From NCBI GenBank assembly GCA_013426805.1, contig JACDZG010000014.1, positions 1-64,000 of the forward strand: DNA of 64,000 nucleotides, read 5' to 3'. Origin of the DNA: Chromatiaceae bacterium (lineage in GTDB: Bacteria; Pseudomonadota; Gammaproteobacteria; Chromatiales; Chromatiaceae). A program made the position numbers and the translations under genes. This document shows positions 1-9,490 of the stretch, in pieces; positions within the stretch are counted from its first letter, which is position 1, and the number at the start of each line of letters is the position of its first letter. The notes under the pieces are model-generated. The model did not search any database. It was given only the letters and a program-made list of their open reading frames with translations, and was not told where the DNA came from.

Positions 1-70
1 ATTGTGGAGCAACAAAAAGCCTTGATGTTGACTCATACCCTAATCCTAGGGGCTAGGTCCGACAGGCTGC

Positions 71-97
71 TAGGGGCGGGTTTTAAACCCGCCCCTA
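71..97. repeat. 27-bp perfect palindrome (REP-like)
   Basis: Two 13-base arms (taggggcgggttt and its complement) flank a single central base, giving a perfect inverted repeat just downstream of the stop of the permease gene at 118. The outer bases (taggggcg...cgccccta) recur in the palindrome at 1439-1462. This suggests a dispersed REP-type element that may also act as a transcript end, although no T-run follows on the minus strand. Confidence 0.6.
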
Positions 98-117
98 CAC
101 GCGTGTCTGTCCGGGCA

Positions 118-1359
118 TCACCCGCCGCGCAGACACTCCGCCGGAGCGATGCGGCTCGCGCGATAGCCCGCGGCCACGGCGGCCAGCAATGCGACCAACA
201 AGGTGGCCGCGGCGGCGGCGGCCAGGTGTTCCGGCTCCAGCCGGCAGACATAGCCTTGTCCAGCCAGGTTTTGGCCCAGGGTGCGGTTGAAGGCGGCGGC
301 GCCGAACTGGTAGGTGACGAACGCGAGCACCAAGGCCAGGACGGCAATCACGGCGGACTGCACCATCGGCATCAGCACCACGGTGCCGTTGCCGAAGCCG
401 AACAGGCGCAGCAGCGCCAGGTCCCGGCGCTTGCGGTCCACGTTCACCCAGAGCGCACCGCCCAGCGCCAGGGCGCAGCCGCTGAGACCGATCAGGGCGA
501 TGACCCGCAGAATGAACGACAGGGTGCGGTCGAAGGCGCGCACCGTCTCGATGCGCTCGGCCTGGGTGCGGACCTCGATGCCGTCGGCGCGCAGGGCCGC
601 CGCCAAGGTGTCGACCGCGTCCAGGTCGCGCGCAAAGACCCGGGCGCCGGCGAACTCGGTGCGGGTGCGGGCGCTGGGCGCGCGCAACTCCGCGTCGCTC
701 AGGCTGGAGCGCAGGCCGTCGCGGTAGTCCTCCGAGGCGATCAGCAGGTCCAAGTGGGTGAACACCGCCTCGCGGGCGACCCGGCTCTCCGGGATGATGC
801 CGATCGGTTCCAGGGTGAACTGGGCATTCTCCGGGGTGCCATTGCGGGACCGGCGGAACAGGCCGGTGAGGGGCGCACCGTCCGTCCAGCCGAGGCGTTT
901 CGCCAGGATTTCGGTCAGCAGTACCTGGCCGGCATGGACGGGCGTCGGCAGACCCGGCGGCAGCAGGGGATCACCGGCGGCGGTCGGGATCATGTCGATG
1001 GCATCGAACGGGCGGCGCTTCCCGTCCACCAGATCGATGGTGGCGTTGATGGTGCGGGTGCGGGGAATCAGAAAGCCGAGGTCCGGGCGTTGCGCGGTGG
1101 CCGCGAACCAGCGTTGGTCCAGGCGGTGGGCGCCGAAGACGACGATCTCGAGATTGCGCGGGTCGTTGACCAGATCCTGGCGCAGGGTGGCGATGACTCC
1201 GGTTTTGAGCCCGAACAGCAGCAGCAGCGGGGCGATGATGGACGCGACGGTCAGCACCAGCACCAGGGTGGTCCGGCGATCGTGCCAGAGATCCTGGAGC
1301 GCCAGCCGGAAGCCTTCCAGGCGGGACCGGGGAGCGTCGTGGTTCGGTGACTCGGGCAT
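118..1359 (-). CDS. FtsX/MacB-type ABC transporter permease (TagS-like)
   Basis: A 413-residue inner-membrane permease of the FtsX/MacB class. One membrane segment lies near residues 30-52, a large periplasmic domain follows (about 55-270), and three segments lie in the C-terminal third, which is the usual 1+3 FtsX topology. It follows the ATPase at 1481-2197 on the same strand across a 121-bp gap containing a palindrome, so the two probably form one transporter. Next to a vWA protein and a SUMF1 protein the arrangement resembles TagS, the permease of the TagQRST sensor of type VI secretion. A lipoprotein-release or antimicrobial-peptide exporter is the alternative. The class is clear; the TagS role is inferred from context. 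Confidence 0.7.
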   Translation of the reverse strand: MPESPNHDAPRSRLEGFRLALQDLWHDRRTTLVLVLTVASIIAPLLLLFGLKTGVIATLRQDLVNDPRNLEIVVFGAHRLDQRWFAATAQRPDLGFLIPRTRTINATIDLVDGKRRPFDAIDMIPTAAGDPLLPPGLPTPVHAGQVLLTEILAKRLGWTDGAPLTGLFRRSRNGTPENAQFTLEPIGIIPESRVAREAVFTHLDLLIASEDYRDGLRSSLSDAELRAPSARTRTEFAGARVFARDLDAVDTLAAALRADGIEVRTQAERIETVRAFDRTLSFILRVIALIGLSGCALALGGALWVNVDRKRRDLALLRLFGFGNGTVVLMPMVQSAVIAVLALVLAFVTYQFGAAAFNRTLGQNLAGQGYVCRLEPEHLAAAAAATLLVALLAAVAAGYRASRIAPAECLRGG

Positions 1360-1438
1360 GGTGGAGCGGCTTTTTTGTGTAACTCAACGCTTGGAGAAAT
1401 CGCTATAGGTGATTTCCGGGAACAGATCGACCGACGTT

Positions 1439-1462
1439 TAGGGGCGACTGAAGTCGCCCCTA
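1439..1462. repeat. 24-bp palindrome (REP-like), related to 71-97
   Basis: Arms taggggcgact and agtcgccccta are perfect complements around a 2-base centre. The element sits in the 121-bp gap between the ATPase and permease genes. The shared outer bases with the palindrome at 71-97 indicate the same repeat family. A hairpin here could change the relative expression of the two transporter genes. Confidence 0.6.
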
Positions 1463-1480
1463 CAGCCGCAGTCGGGATGT

Positions 1481-2197
1481 TTATTCCTGGGAATTGCCGA
1501 ACGCCGAACCGAACCCGGCGGCCAACGGCGTCGCCTGGATTTCGCGCAGACCGTGGGTGCGCACCCGGCCGAGGTCATGGGTGGCCAACACCACGCTGGT
1601 GCCCAGACGCTCCACCAACTGAAAGAACAGGTCCATCACCTCGTCACCCAGGCGTGGGTCCAGGGCGGAGGTCGGCTCGTCCGCCAGCACCAGGTTCGGC
1701 CGGTGGGCCAGAGCGCGCGCGATGGAGGCGCGCTGGTACTGGCCTACCGAGAGTTGGGCCGGTCTTTTGTCCAGCAGGTCGCGCAGTTGTAATTGGTCGA
1801 TCATGGAGTCGAGTGCCGCATCCCGCGGCGGTAGCCGCAGCAGGCGGCGGTTGATGCCGATATTGCCGGCCACGTTCAGATAGGGCAGCAGCCCACCGGT
1901 CTGGAGCACGAAGCCGATCGCCGCCGCGCGCGTCCGCGCCAAATCGCCGTGGCGGCCGGCGCGCCACAGGGCGGCGATATCCAGCGGCGCGCCAGCGATC
2001 GCGAAGTGGAAGCGCGCGGCACTGAGCGGCCGGACGACGAGCCCCAGCAGTTCCAGCGCGGTGCTCTTGCCGCAGCCGCTCGCGCCGGTGAGCGCGATCA
2101 TCTCCCCGGCACCCAGGCGCAGCGCGGGGATCAGCACGCGGAACGCCTGCGCCCCGTGGCCGCGGCGATAGCTCAGGTCAGTGCAGTCCAGCAGCAT
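1481..2197 (-). CDS. ABC transporter ATP-binding protein (TagT/LolD-like)
   Basis: A 238-residue nucleotide-binding subunit. It has Walker [10 protein letters not shown] near residue 39, a Q-loop region ([13 protein letters not shown]), a signature in the variant form LSVGQ followed by QRASIARAL, Walker B LVLADEP and the H-loop ATHD. It belongs to the LolD/MacB/FtsE group that pairs with FtsX-type permeases, matching the permease that follows at 118-1359. The ATG directly abuts the stop codon of the vWA gene, so the two are translationally linked. By context it is the TagT-like ATPase of a periplasmic sensor transporter. Confidence 0.78.
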   Translation of the reverse strand: MLLDCTDLSYRRGHGAQAFRVLIPALRLGAGEMIALTGASGCGKSTALELLGLVVRPLSAARFHFAIAGAPLDIAALWRAGRHGDLARTRAAAIGFVLQTGGLLPYLNVAGNIGINRRLLRLPPRDAALDSMIDQLQLRDLLDKRPAQLSVGQYQRASIARALAHRPNLVLADEPTSALDPRLGDEVMDLFFQLVERLGTSVVLATHDLGRVRTHGLREIQATPLAAGFGSAFGNSQE

Positions 2198-4441
2198 TCA
2201 GGGCAGATCCTTCAGCGGAATCGGATACACCGCCTCGCGATGATGCGGATTGTCGGTCTGGGCGATGTCGACCCAACCGAAGGTGTCGGCGTAATAGCGT
2301 GAATAGAGCAGCACCTTCTTGCGCAGCCGGTCCACGAAGTCCGCCTGCCGTTGCAAACCCCAACTGGTCCAGTCGCTCTTCTTGATGTCCAGCACGTCGC
2401 TCTTGTAGGGCAGCCCCGCCAGATAGTCGAGCAGCAGATCGCGCTGCGCCAGTTCCGGAGCGCGGCGCCGGCCGGTGGCCTCCGGGTCGCGCTCGAAGGT
2501 CGCGGCGATGGAGGCGAGCCGGTCGTAGAAGGCCGCGGTGCTGTTGGCGCCGTCCAGATCCGTTTGGGCGGTGTCGATCACCGCCGCGACCAGATCGCGC
2601 AGGTCGGAGAGCTGATCACGGGTCATCAGCACCCGGACCTCGACTGTGCGCAGCCTGGGGTCGGCCAGATCGGTGTCACTGATCCAGGCCTCGAACACCT
2701 CGGGGGCGGCCGTCTGCCGCCGCTCGCCCAGATAGGCCAACTGCATGGCATGTCCCAATGAGGCCACGATCGCCTGGATGCGGGCCTGCTGGTCCATGTC
2801 GTCGGCCGCCTCGGTCGGGGCGGCGGCCGGTGCGCGGACGAGCCTCCCGGAGGGTGTCGCCGGTGTCGCCGCGCCGCGGGTGCTGCGCTCGATCTGCGCG
2901 ATCACGTCCCCGGCATAGGTGTCGAGCGCCGCCCGCAAGCGGTCGCGGGAGCCGTCGGCGATGGGGAAATAAGCCTCCTGCTGGGTCATGGCATTGCGCG
3001 CCAGTTCTTTGTACTGTGCCGCGGCGCGCGCCAGATTGCCGGCTTGCCGCGCCGCTGGGGTTTGCAGGTGCATGACCGCGATGGCCACGCCCGCGCGCTG
3101 GGCCTCGCGCTGCACCGCCGCGGCATTCAGTCCGGTGCTGGAGTCCACCCCCGGCACCGCCCGGTCCCTGGTCGGCGCCGTTCCGGCCGGGGTGTTGAAG
3201 GTGCCGTCCAGCGCACCGGCATCGGTGATCAGGACGAGATGACGGGCGTCGAACCGGTCTTTCCAGTCCGGCGATTCCAGCGCCGCGAGCACACCGGCAT
3301 AGGGGTCCTCATCGAAATAATCAGTGGCTACCCGAGCCTCGCGCAGCCCGGCGATCCGTGCCGGAAAGTCATCGCCATTGCGGACCTGCGTGGGTGCGGC
3401 GAACACCTGCGCCACATAGTCGAGCTGCTCATTGGTCTCTTCATTCGCACTCTCGGCGCGGAAGGCGACCAGGCCGAAGGCGACCTTATCCAGCAACCCG
3501 GCGGTGCGGATGCGCTCGTAGAAATGGGTGATGGCCGCGCGGGTTTCGTCGATGTAGGGGCCCATGGAGAGCGTAGAGTCGACCACGAAGACGATGGCGG
3601 CCTTGCACGACCGGAGTTGCTCAACCGCGCTCCCCTGGTCCGGCAAGGCCGGCCCCGGTGCGGTGCGGCCGTGGGCTGCGGGCAGCGTTACCGAGGCGAT
3701 TTTGACCGCGCGCACCGGATTGCCGGCCGCGGTGCTGTAGTCCTTGATGTCGAGGATCGGCAACAGATAGAACCGCTCATAGAGATTCACATAGGTCTCG
3801 GGCTCCAGCGCGACCGCTCGCGGGTCCGTGCCGCCGGCGGCGATGGCCTGCACCAGGGCCCGCCCCGCGGCCGGCGGCGAGGCCGCATCCAACACCGAGC
3901 GTAGCGCGTCCCAATCGCGAAAAAAGACCAGCCGCTCGCGCCCCGCCGGGTTGGTCAGGGCCAGGGTCAACTGCTGGTTCCAGGCCAAGGTGTCGCGCGC
4001 CGGCACCCAGCCCAGGAGGTTGCGGCCCGCCGCATCGGTGCCGACCCGCAACCACTCCTGCCCCGCGAGGTCGTGGCGTTCATAGACATAGAGTCGGCTC
4101 AAGGCGGTGATCAGGCGTCCGCCCGTGGTGCCCGGCGTCTCGCGTGCGGCCGTACCCGGTTGGGTCAGCACCCGCTGATACAGCACGGTGGAGCCCGCCA
4201 GGAGCAGGGGCGTCTGCGCCCCCGCGGTTGCAGCCAGGAACGCCAGGCAAGCCACCAGGATACCCTGGCGCAGCAACTGCAGTGCGCTGAGCCATCCCGA
4301 GCACTTGTTCCCCCGAAGTGGTCGCTGCCCGGAGACGGGAGATAAGGCACAGGGTCCGGCGGGCGCGTTGGCGACGGCGCACGGGGGCGTTGTATCGACC
4401 GGTTGCCGCGGCGGCTTCATCATCGTGTCAATCCAGTTCAT
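2198..4441 (-). CDS. Exported vWA-domain protein (PpkA periplasmic-domain-like)
   Basis: About 747 residues from the ATG at 4441 (a TTG at 4450 and ATGs at 4423/4420 are alternatives; no start has a clear ribosome site). After a polar N-terminus of about 55 residues comes a hydrophobic segment ending ATAGAQ, a signal peptide or anchor. An SH3-like stretch follows, then a vWA domain from about residue 280 with the MIDAS motif DSTLS and the sequence MGPYIDETR, then a helical C-terminus. In type VI secretion the kinase PpkA carries such a vWA domain on its periplasmic side. Here the kinase domain is absent. The gene is the first of a tightly coupled run with the ATPase and permease, and faces a SUMF1 gene. 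Domain calls are firm; the PpkA link is inference. Confidence 0.68.
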   Translation of the reverse strand: MNWIDTMMKPPRQPVDTTPPCAVANAPAGPCALSPVSGQRPLRGNKCSGWLSALQLLRQGILVACLAFLAATAGAQTPLLLAGSTVLYQRVLTQPGTAARETPGTTGGRLITALSRLYVYERHDLAGQEWLRVGTDAAGRNLLGWVPARDTLAWNQQLTLALTNPAGRERLVFFRDWDALRSVLDAASPPAAGRALVQAIAAGGTDPRAVALEPETYVNLYERFYLLPILDIKDYSTAAGNPVRAVKIASVTLPAAHGRTAPGPALPDQGSAVEQLRSCKAAIVFVVDSTLSMGPYIDETRAAITHFYERIRTAGLLDKVAFGLVAFRAESANEETNEQLDYVAQVFAAPTQVRNGDDFPARIAGLREARVATDYFDEDPYAGVLAALESPDWKDRFDARHLVLITDAGALDGTFNTPAGTAPTRDRAVPGVDSSTGLNAAAVQREAQRAGVAIAVMHLQTPAARQAGNLARAAAQYKELARNAMTQQEAYFPIADGSRDRLRAALDTYAGDVIAQIERSTRGAATPATPSGRLVRAPAAAPTEAADDMDQQARIQAIVASLGHAMQLAYLGERRQTAAPEVFEAWISDTDLADPRLRTVEVRVLMTRDQLSDLRDLVAAVIDTAQTDLDGANSTAAFYDRLASIAATFERDPEATGRRRAPELAQRDLLLDYLAGLPYKSDVLDIKKSDWTSWGLQRQADFVDRLRKKVLLYSRYYADTFGWVDIAQTDNPHHREAVYPIPLKDLP

Positions 4442-4919
4442 CCTGTCCAAATATCCAGCGGCCGTGCCCAGGTGTCCGGCTCAAGGGCCGCCCGGTCTTG
4501 ATCATCTGCGCGGCGAGCACCTGCTGCGACCCAGGATACCCGTCAGTGCCAGGCAGGCGGCAGGGCCGCACGGTGCATACCGGGTGGGTAATGCATCTCA
4601 TGAGTTCTCCGCCATCGTTCGGTGGTCAGGCATTCTACCCTTGCGCAGCGGCCGCGACCGCGATCATCGTCACGGGCAGTCGTGAGCGGTTCTTGCCGGG
4701 ATAAGGCGATTTCCGACAATTTTGGATACCGGTCAGTGGAGGTGCGACTTCAATTGCACCGACATCCGCGCCGATGGTCGGTGGTATCCGGTGTTCCGGA
4801 AGTCACCCAAGCGCAATAGCGCAGCGTATTGCGCTGCATGTCGGCTGTTCGACGTTCGCGGTTGCTCCCCCCGTGGCATAATTCAACACTCCAGATGCGA
4901 CCAGGCCGCGGACGGGGAC
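4442..4919. other. Divergent intergenic region, no gene seen
   Basis: This 478-bp spacer separates the minus-strand vWA operon from the plus-strand SUMF1 gene and must hold both promoters. Reading frames here lack ribosome sites and recognisable protein sequence. I see no sigma-54 box and no clear -35/-10 pair that I would commit to. Confidence 0.4.
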
Positions 4920-6641
4920 ATGGCCGACGACGAGACTTCCAAGATACTCCTGACCGGTCTGCACACCACGCCCCGCGCGGTCCGGCGACAGTCGGACAGG
5001 GTGCGCTCCATCACTGGACGAGCGACTGGGCGCGGTCCTTGGCCGCGTCTCGGGTTGGCCGCGATCTGTCTGCTGCTTCAGTCGGCGCTTGCGCGGGCTG
5101 CGCCGACGCCGGTCATCGCTTGGCCGACGGAGCAATACAATCCCAATCCGTTGCCGGACGATGTGATCCTGCCCCTGCCTTGTGGTGGGGCCATGGTCTT
5201 GCGCCCGGTCGCAACCGGCGCTCCACCCGCGGATGCGGCCGGCTTGCCCGCGGACGTGCAGCGGCTGTATCGGGTCGCGGGCCGCTTCGATCCCCAGCGG
5301 ACCGGCCTCGGCCACCTGCTGATCGGTAAATACGAGGTGACCCGGCTGCAATATCAGACGGTGATCGCGGCGGCCCGGCGGTCGGCGTGTCCCCGCCCGG
5401 ACGCGCAGTCCGCCCTGCCGCAGGTCGATGTCAACCGCCGCGATGCGGAGGGCTTCGGGCTCGATCTCTCCCAATGGCTGGCCGATCAGCAGGGCAGCCT
5501 GCCCGATTGCAGCGACGGCCGCGGTCCCTGCTTGCCCCGGGTCGATGGCGTCGCCGCCACCGTGCGGTTGCCCGGCGAGGATGAATGGGCCTTCGCGGCC
5601 CGCGGCGGTTTGGCGGTCAGTGCCGCCGACTTTGTCGCGTCGGTCTATCCCATGCCCAAGGGTCTGGCCCTTGGTGTGATCGGCAAGCGGGAAGGCGGAA
5701 GCGCCGCGGCAGCGATCGGCGGTCCGCGCGCCAACCCGCTCGGGCTCCACGACATGCTGGGCAATGTCGAGGAGATCATGCTCGATCTGTATCGGATCGA
5801 TGGCGCCTCCGGCGAGATCGGCGGCTATGTGGTGCGCGGCGGCAGTTTCTATTCCGAGCCGGCCGAGTTGGCAGTGACCTTGCGCCGTGAAGTGCCGTTG
5901 CTCAACAAGACCAGCGATACCGGGTTCCGGGTGGTCGCGGCGGTGCCGATCTACACGTCCGGGCGGCGGCTTGCTGAAGTCCAAGGGCCGGACCCGGCCG
6001 GTGCGGGACTGAAGTATCCGACGCCGGAGACGGCGCCCGCCGCGGTTCCCTCGCAGGCTCGGTCTGCTGCGCCCGTCACGGCGCAGATCCCGGCTGCCGT
6101 GTTGCCGGAGTCGCACCCGGAGCGTGCCGGGGCTCCGCTTGTCCTCACCGCCGATGACCGTCGTGAGATCGCGATCCAACTCGTACGGCTGGGTTACGAC
6201 CCCTGGGTTCCCGGCGCGTCCTGGCGTGTCGTCCCGAAGCAGGCCGACGGACGCGACAGCGGACAGGCGCGCGACGGGTTCTGGGACTCGGCGCGTCACG
6301 CCCTCGCCGCATTCCAGGAGGCGGCGGGTCTGGAGGCGAGCGGTGACGTCACCGCTGAGACACGGGCTGCGCTCACGGCGGCGGTAGCAGCTCTGAAGGC
6401 CCACGAGCGGGCCGACGCCGCGCAGCGGGCCGCGCAGGCCGCCCAGGACCAGGAGCGTCAGGCGCAGCAGGCGCGGGCCTATCCCTGCGACACCACGCGG
6501 GATCTGCAAAGCGAAGCCTGCCGCATCCTGTTACGGCAGATCCAGGACCAGGGCGGTCTGTCGGCGACCGGTGAATTGACGCAGGAGACCCGCGCCTTGA
6601 TCGAGCGGCGGGCCACGGAGTCGAGTCAACCGCGAAGATAA
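4920..6641 (+). CDS. SUMF1/FGE-like periplasmic protein with peptidoglycan-binding-like tail (TagR-like)
   Basis: A protein of 573 residues from the ATG at 4920; a longer in-frame start at 4722 adds sequence without character. A hydrophobic segment (GLAAICLLLQSALARA) makes a signal peptide. The body has the formylglycine-generating-enzyme/SUMF1 fold signature: GKYEVTRLQYQ, RLPGEDEWAFAARGG, NPLGLHDMLGNVEE, VVRGGSF and TGFRVV. The C-terminus has two copies of a peptidoglycan_binding_1-like helical unit (LVRLGYDP...LAAFQEAAGL, and a partial one near the end). TagR of the type VI threonine-phosphorylation pathway is a SUMF1-fold protein, which fits the divergent vWA/ABC genes. A true sulfatase-activating role is unlikely without a neighbouring sulfatase. 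Confidence 0.72.
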   Translation: MADDETSKILLTGLHTTPRAVRRQSDRVRSITGRATGRGPWPRLGLAAICLLLQSALARAAPTPVIAWPTEQYNPNPLPDDVILPLPCGGAMVLRPVATGAPPADAAGLPADVQRLYRVAGRFDPQRTGLGHLLIGKYEVTRLQYQTVIAAARRSACPRPDAQSALPQVDVNRRDAEGFGLDLSQWLADQQGSLPDCSDGRGPCLPRVDGVAATVRLPGEDEWAFAARGGLAVSAADFVASVYPMPKGLALGVIGKREGGSAAAAIGGPRANPLGLHDMLGNVEEIMLDLYRIDGASGEIGGYVVRGGSFYSEPAELAVTLRREVPLLNKTSDTGFRVVAAVPIYTSGRRLAEVQGPDPAGAGLKYPTPETAPAAVPSQARSAAPVTAQIPAAVLPESHPERAGAPLVLTADDRREIAIQLVRLGYDPWVPGASWRVVPKQADGRDSGQARDGFWDSARHALAAFQEAAGLEASGDVTAETRAALTAAVAALKAHERADAAQRAAQAAQDQERQAQQARAYPCDTTRDLQSEACRILLRQIQDQGGLSATGELTQETRALIERRATESSQPRR

Positions 6642-6810
6642 TCGTTGCCACGAGGTGCGAGAGGGTCCGGGACGCTACGCTATCCTCATCCATCCGTTGC
6701 CGCCATGCGCCGGTCCACCAGCCGAACGATCGCACATCACCGCAAGGGCGGGGCACCTGGACTTGGTCGCGGACGGGGCGCTGCGCCCCGTCCGGCCGGT
6801 GCGGCGAGGA

Positions 6811-8439
6811 TCAGATGGTCTCGGGCACCATCACGATGGCACCACAAGGGCACTCGGTACGGCAGATGCCGCAACCCTTGCAGTAATCGTAATTGAACTC
6901 GAACCGGTTGCCGGGGCCGAGCTTGATTACGGCATTGTCCGGGCAGACGCCGTAACAGTTGTCGCATTCGAAGCAGTTGCCGCAGGACAGACAGCGCCGC
7001 GCTTCAAAGAGTGCGGTGCTCTCGTCCAGTCCGCCGACGACTTCTTCAAAGGTCGATTGGCGCCGCGCCAGGTCGAGCGTCGGCCGCACCATTTTCGGCG
7101 CGTCGTCGTAGTACCAAGTGTTGAGCTTATCGAACTCCGCCAACGCGTGCTTGGGTGCGGGCGCGAAGGTCTCACCGCGCAGCCAGGCGTCGATGTTGCG
7201 CGCCGCCTTTTTGCCGTGACCAATGGCGACGGTCACGGTGCGCTCCGAAGGTACCATATCGCCGCCGGCGAAGATGCCGGCGCGGCCCGTCATCATGTTG
7301 GTGCCTACCTGCACCACGCCGTCCTTGATCTCCAGGCCCGGCACGCCGTTGAGCAGCGACAGATCCACATCCTGGCCGAGCGCCAGCACCAGTGAGTCCG
7401 ATTCGAGTGTTTCGAATTCACCGGTGGGCTGCGGGAAGCCGGAGGCATCGAGCGCCATCTTCTCGACGGTGAGGGTGCCCTCGTCCGACATGTTCTTGAT
7501 GGTGGACAGCCACTTGATCATGATGCCTTCCTGCAGCGCCTCCTCGACCTCGAAGTCGTGGGCGGGCATCTTCTCGCGGGTGCGGCGGTAGACGATGATG
7601 GCGTCGGTGGCGCCCAGGCGCTTGGCGGTCCGGGCGACGTCGAGCGCCGTGTTGCCGCCGCCGTAGACCACCACGCGGCGCCCCAGCATCGGCTTTTCCT
7701 CGTCCTCCATGCCGCGCAGCACCTGCATGGCGTCGAGCATCCGCGCCGAGTCGGCGGCCGGGATGTAGGCGCGCTTGGCGATGTGGGCACCCACGGCGAG
7801 GAAGGCGGCATCGAAGCCGCCGGCCTTCATGGATTGCTCGATGTTCTCAACTTTGGTGTTGAGCTGGAGCACCACGCCCAGATCGAGAATGCGCTGGACT
7901 TCCGCGTCCAGCACATCGCGCGGCAGCCGGTATTTGGGGATGCCGAAGCGCATCATGCCGCCGGCGAATGGCCCCGCTTCCTGGATGGTGACCTGATGGC
8001 CCAGGCGCGCCAGGTGGTAGGCGGCGGAGAGTCCGGACGGGCCGGCACCAACCACCAGCACCTGCTTGCCGGAGCTGCTCGCGGGCGGCGTGAACTTCCA
8101 GCCGAGCTTGATCGCCTGATCGCCCAGGAAACGCTCGACCGAGTTGATGCCCACCGACTCATCGAGTTGACCGCGGTTACACGCGGTTTCGCAGGGGTGA
8201 TAGCAGACGCGGCCCATCACGGCGGGCAGCGGATTGTTGGCGGTCAGCGCGCGCCACGCCTGTTCATAGTCACCGGACTCGGCGTGGAACAGCCATTCCT
8301 GGATGTTCTCCCCCGCGGGACAAGCATTGTTGCACGGCGGCAGCCGGTCGACATACTGCGGCCGGTAGGTACGCCAGGTCCCGGTCTTGTTGGCCAGTGA
8401 GGACCCGACATCGAGGGTGATTGCGAATGGTTTTTCCAT
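6811..8439 (-). CDS. GltD-like NAD(P)H-dependent subunit with C-terminal ferredoxin domain (2-oxoacid:ferredoxin oxidoreductase delta)
   Basis: About 542 residues. It has an N-terminal cysteine-rich GltD region (CNNACPAGENIQEWL, then CYHPCETACNR), an FAD site VLVVGAGPSGLSAAYHLA near 130, an NAD(P)H site VVYGGGNTALDVARTA near 255, and a C-terminal two-cluster ferredoxin domain with CxxCxxC spacing ending CKGCGICRTECP. It is the last gene of the gamma-alpha-beta operon and its ATG overlaps the beta stop (TGATG). It should pass electrons between NAD(P)H and the oxidoreductase or free ferredoxin. An in-frame GTG lies one codon upstream. Confidence 0.85.
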   Translation of the reverse strand: MEKPFAITLDVGSSLANKTGTWRTYRPQYVDRLPPCNNACPAGENIQEWLFHAESGDYEQAWRALTANNPLPAVMGRVCYHPCETACNRGQLDESVGINSVERFLGDQAIKLGWKFTPPASSSGKQVLVVGAGPSGLSAAYHLARLGHQVTIQEAGPFAGGMMRFGIPKYRLPRDVLDAEVQRILDLGVVLQLNTKVENIEQSMKAGGFDAAFLAVGAHIAKRAYIPAADSARMLDAMQVLRGMEDEEKPMLGRRVVVYGGGNTALDVARTAKRLGATDAIIVYRRTREKMPAHDFEVEEALQEGIMIKWLSTIKNMSDEGTLTVEKMALDASGFPQPTGEFETLESDSLVLALGQDVDLSLLNGVPGLEIKDGVVQVGTNMMTGRAGIFAGGDMVPSERTVTVAIGHGKKAARNIDAWLRGETFAPAPKHALAEFDKLNTWYYDDAPKMVRPTLDLARRQSTFEEVVGGLDESTALFEARRCLSCGNCFECDNCYGVCPDNAVIKLGPGNRFEFNYDYCKGCGICRTECPCGAIVMVPETI

Positions 8440-9476
8440 CACGGGTTACCTGTTGCGACAGGGGCTGCGATAGCGGTGTCAGCCGCGGGATCGACGAGTC
8501 CGAAGCGCCGGATGTTACGGTCGGCCAGCGCCTGAATGTGCGCGATGGCATCGGTGTTCGGTTTGGGCGAGAAGAGGTGTGCGAAACGCCGCTGCGGCCG
8601 CAGATAGTCTTCCACCGGCAACTGCTTGCGGATCTTCGAGACGCTGACGATCTGATCGCGTTCCGCCTCGAACACCGGGAAGACCCCGGTCTCTTTCGCC
8701 AGCCGGGCGATGTGGATGGTGTCCCAGGAGTTGGTTCCCCAGCCCAGCGGGCAGGGCACGAAGACATGGATGTAACGCGCCCCGCGGATCTCCATGGCGC
8801 GCTTGACCTTGGCCTCGAGGTCGCGCAATTCCGACACGATGGCGGTGGCCACGTAGGGGATCTCGTGAGCCATGGCGATCAGCGGCAGATTCTTACCCTG
8901 TCCGAACACGTTGCCGGGTGCGGTACCCACCGCCGGCGTGGTGGCGGTGCGCGCCGCGCCGGGGGTGGCCGAGGAGCGCTGCACCCCGGTATTCATGTAG
9001 GCCTCGTTGTCGTAGCAGATGTAGAGCACGTCGTCGTTGCGCTCGAACATCCCCGACAGGCAGCCGAAGCCGATGTCGGTGGTGCCGCCGTCGCCGCCCT
9101 GGGCGACCACGCGCACGTCACTGCGCCCCTTCACCCGCATGGCCGCGGCGATGCCGGTGGCGACCGCGGCGGTGTTGCCGAACAGTGAGTGAATCCAGGG
9201 AATCTGCCAGGAGGTCTCGGGATACGGGGTCGAGAAGACCTCCAGACAGCCGGTCGCGTTGGCCGCGATCAACTGATTGTCGGTCGCCTGCATGGCGGCG
9301 TCGATCGCGTAGCGCGCGCCCAGCGCCTCGCCGCAGCCCTGGCAGGCGCGGTGTCCGGAGTTGAGCGAATTGGTGCGCCGCATGTCCGCCTGCACCGACC
9401 GGTGCTCCGGATCGAGCAGGCGATTGCCGACCGTGTGGGTGCCGGTTTGATAGAACTTGATGGTGGTCGCTGTCAT
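8439..9476 (-). CDS. porB: Pyruvate/2-oxoacid:ferredoxin oxidoreductase beta subunit
   Basis: A 345-residue thiamine-pyrophosphate subunit. It has the cysteine motif ACQGCGEALGARYAID near the N-terminus, the TPP/Mg site GDGGTTDIGFG, and the typical PorB sequence NEAYMNTGVQRSSATP. Residues upstream of the ATG at 9476 are not family-like, so this start is preferred. It lies 14 bp downstream of the alpha gene and overlaps the delta ATG by one base. With alpha it decarboxylates a 2-oxoacid to acyl-CoA and reduces ferredoxin. Pyruvate is most likely, but the substrate cannot be fixed from sequence alone. Confidence 0.9.
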   Translation of the reverse strand: MTATTIKFYQTGTHTVGNRLLDPEHRSVQADMRRTNSLNSGHRACQGCGEALGARYAIDAAMQATDNQLIAANATGCLEVFSTPYPETSWQIPWIHSLFGNTAAVATGIAAAMRVKGRSDVRVVAQGGDGGTTDIGFGCLSGMFERNDDVLYICYDNEAYMNTGVQRSSATPGAARTATTPAVGTAPGNVFGQGKNLPLIAMAHEIPYVATAIVSELRDLEAKVKRAMEIRGARYIHVFVPCPLGWGTNSWDTIHIARLAKETGVFPVFEAERDQIVSVSKIRKQLPVEDYLRPQRRFAHLFSPKPNTDAIAHIQALADRNIRRFGLVDPAADTAIAAPVATGNP

Positions 9477-9490
9477 TGTAGGTGCCTCAC

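Noticed and set aside
4803-6509. Long minus-strand open frame (568 codons) opposite the SUMF1 gene
   Set aside because: Arginine/glycine/glutamine-rich shadow of a high-GC gene; the plus strand has clear SUMF1 motifs.
8421-9188. Plus-strand open frames across the por operon
   Set aside because: All por genes on the minus strand show family motifs; the plus frames are composition artefacts.
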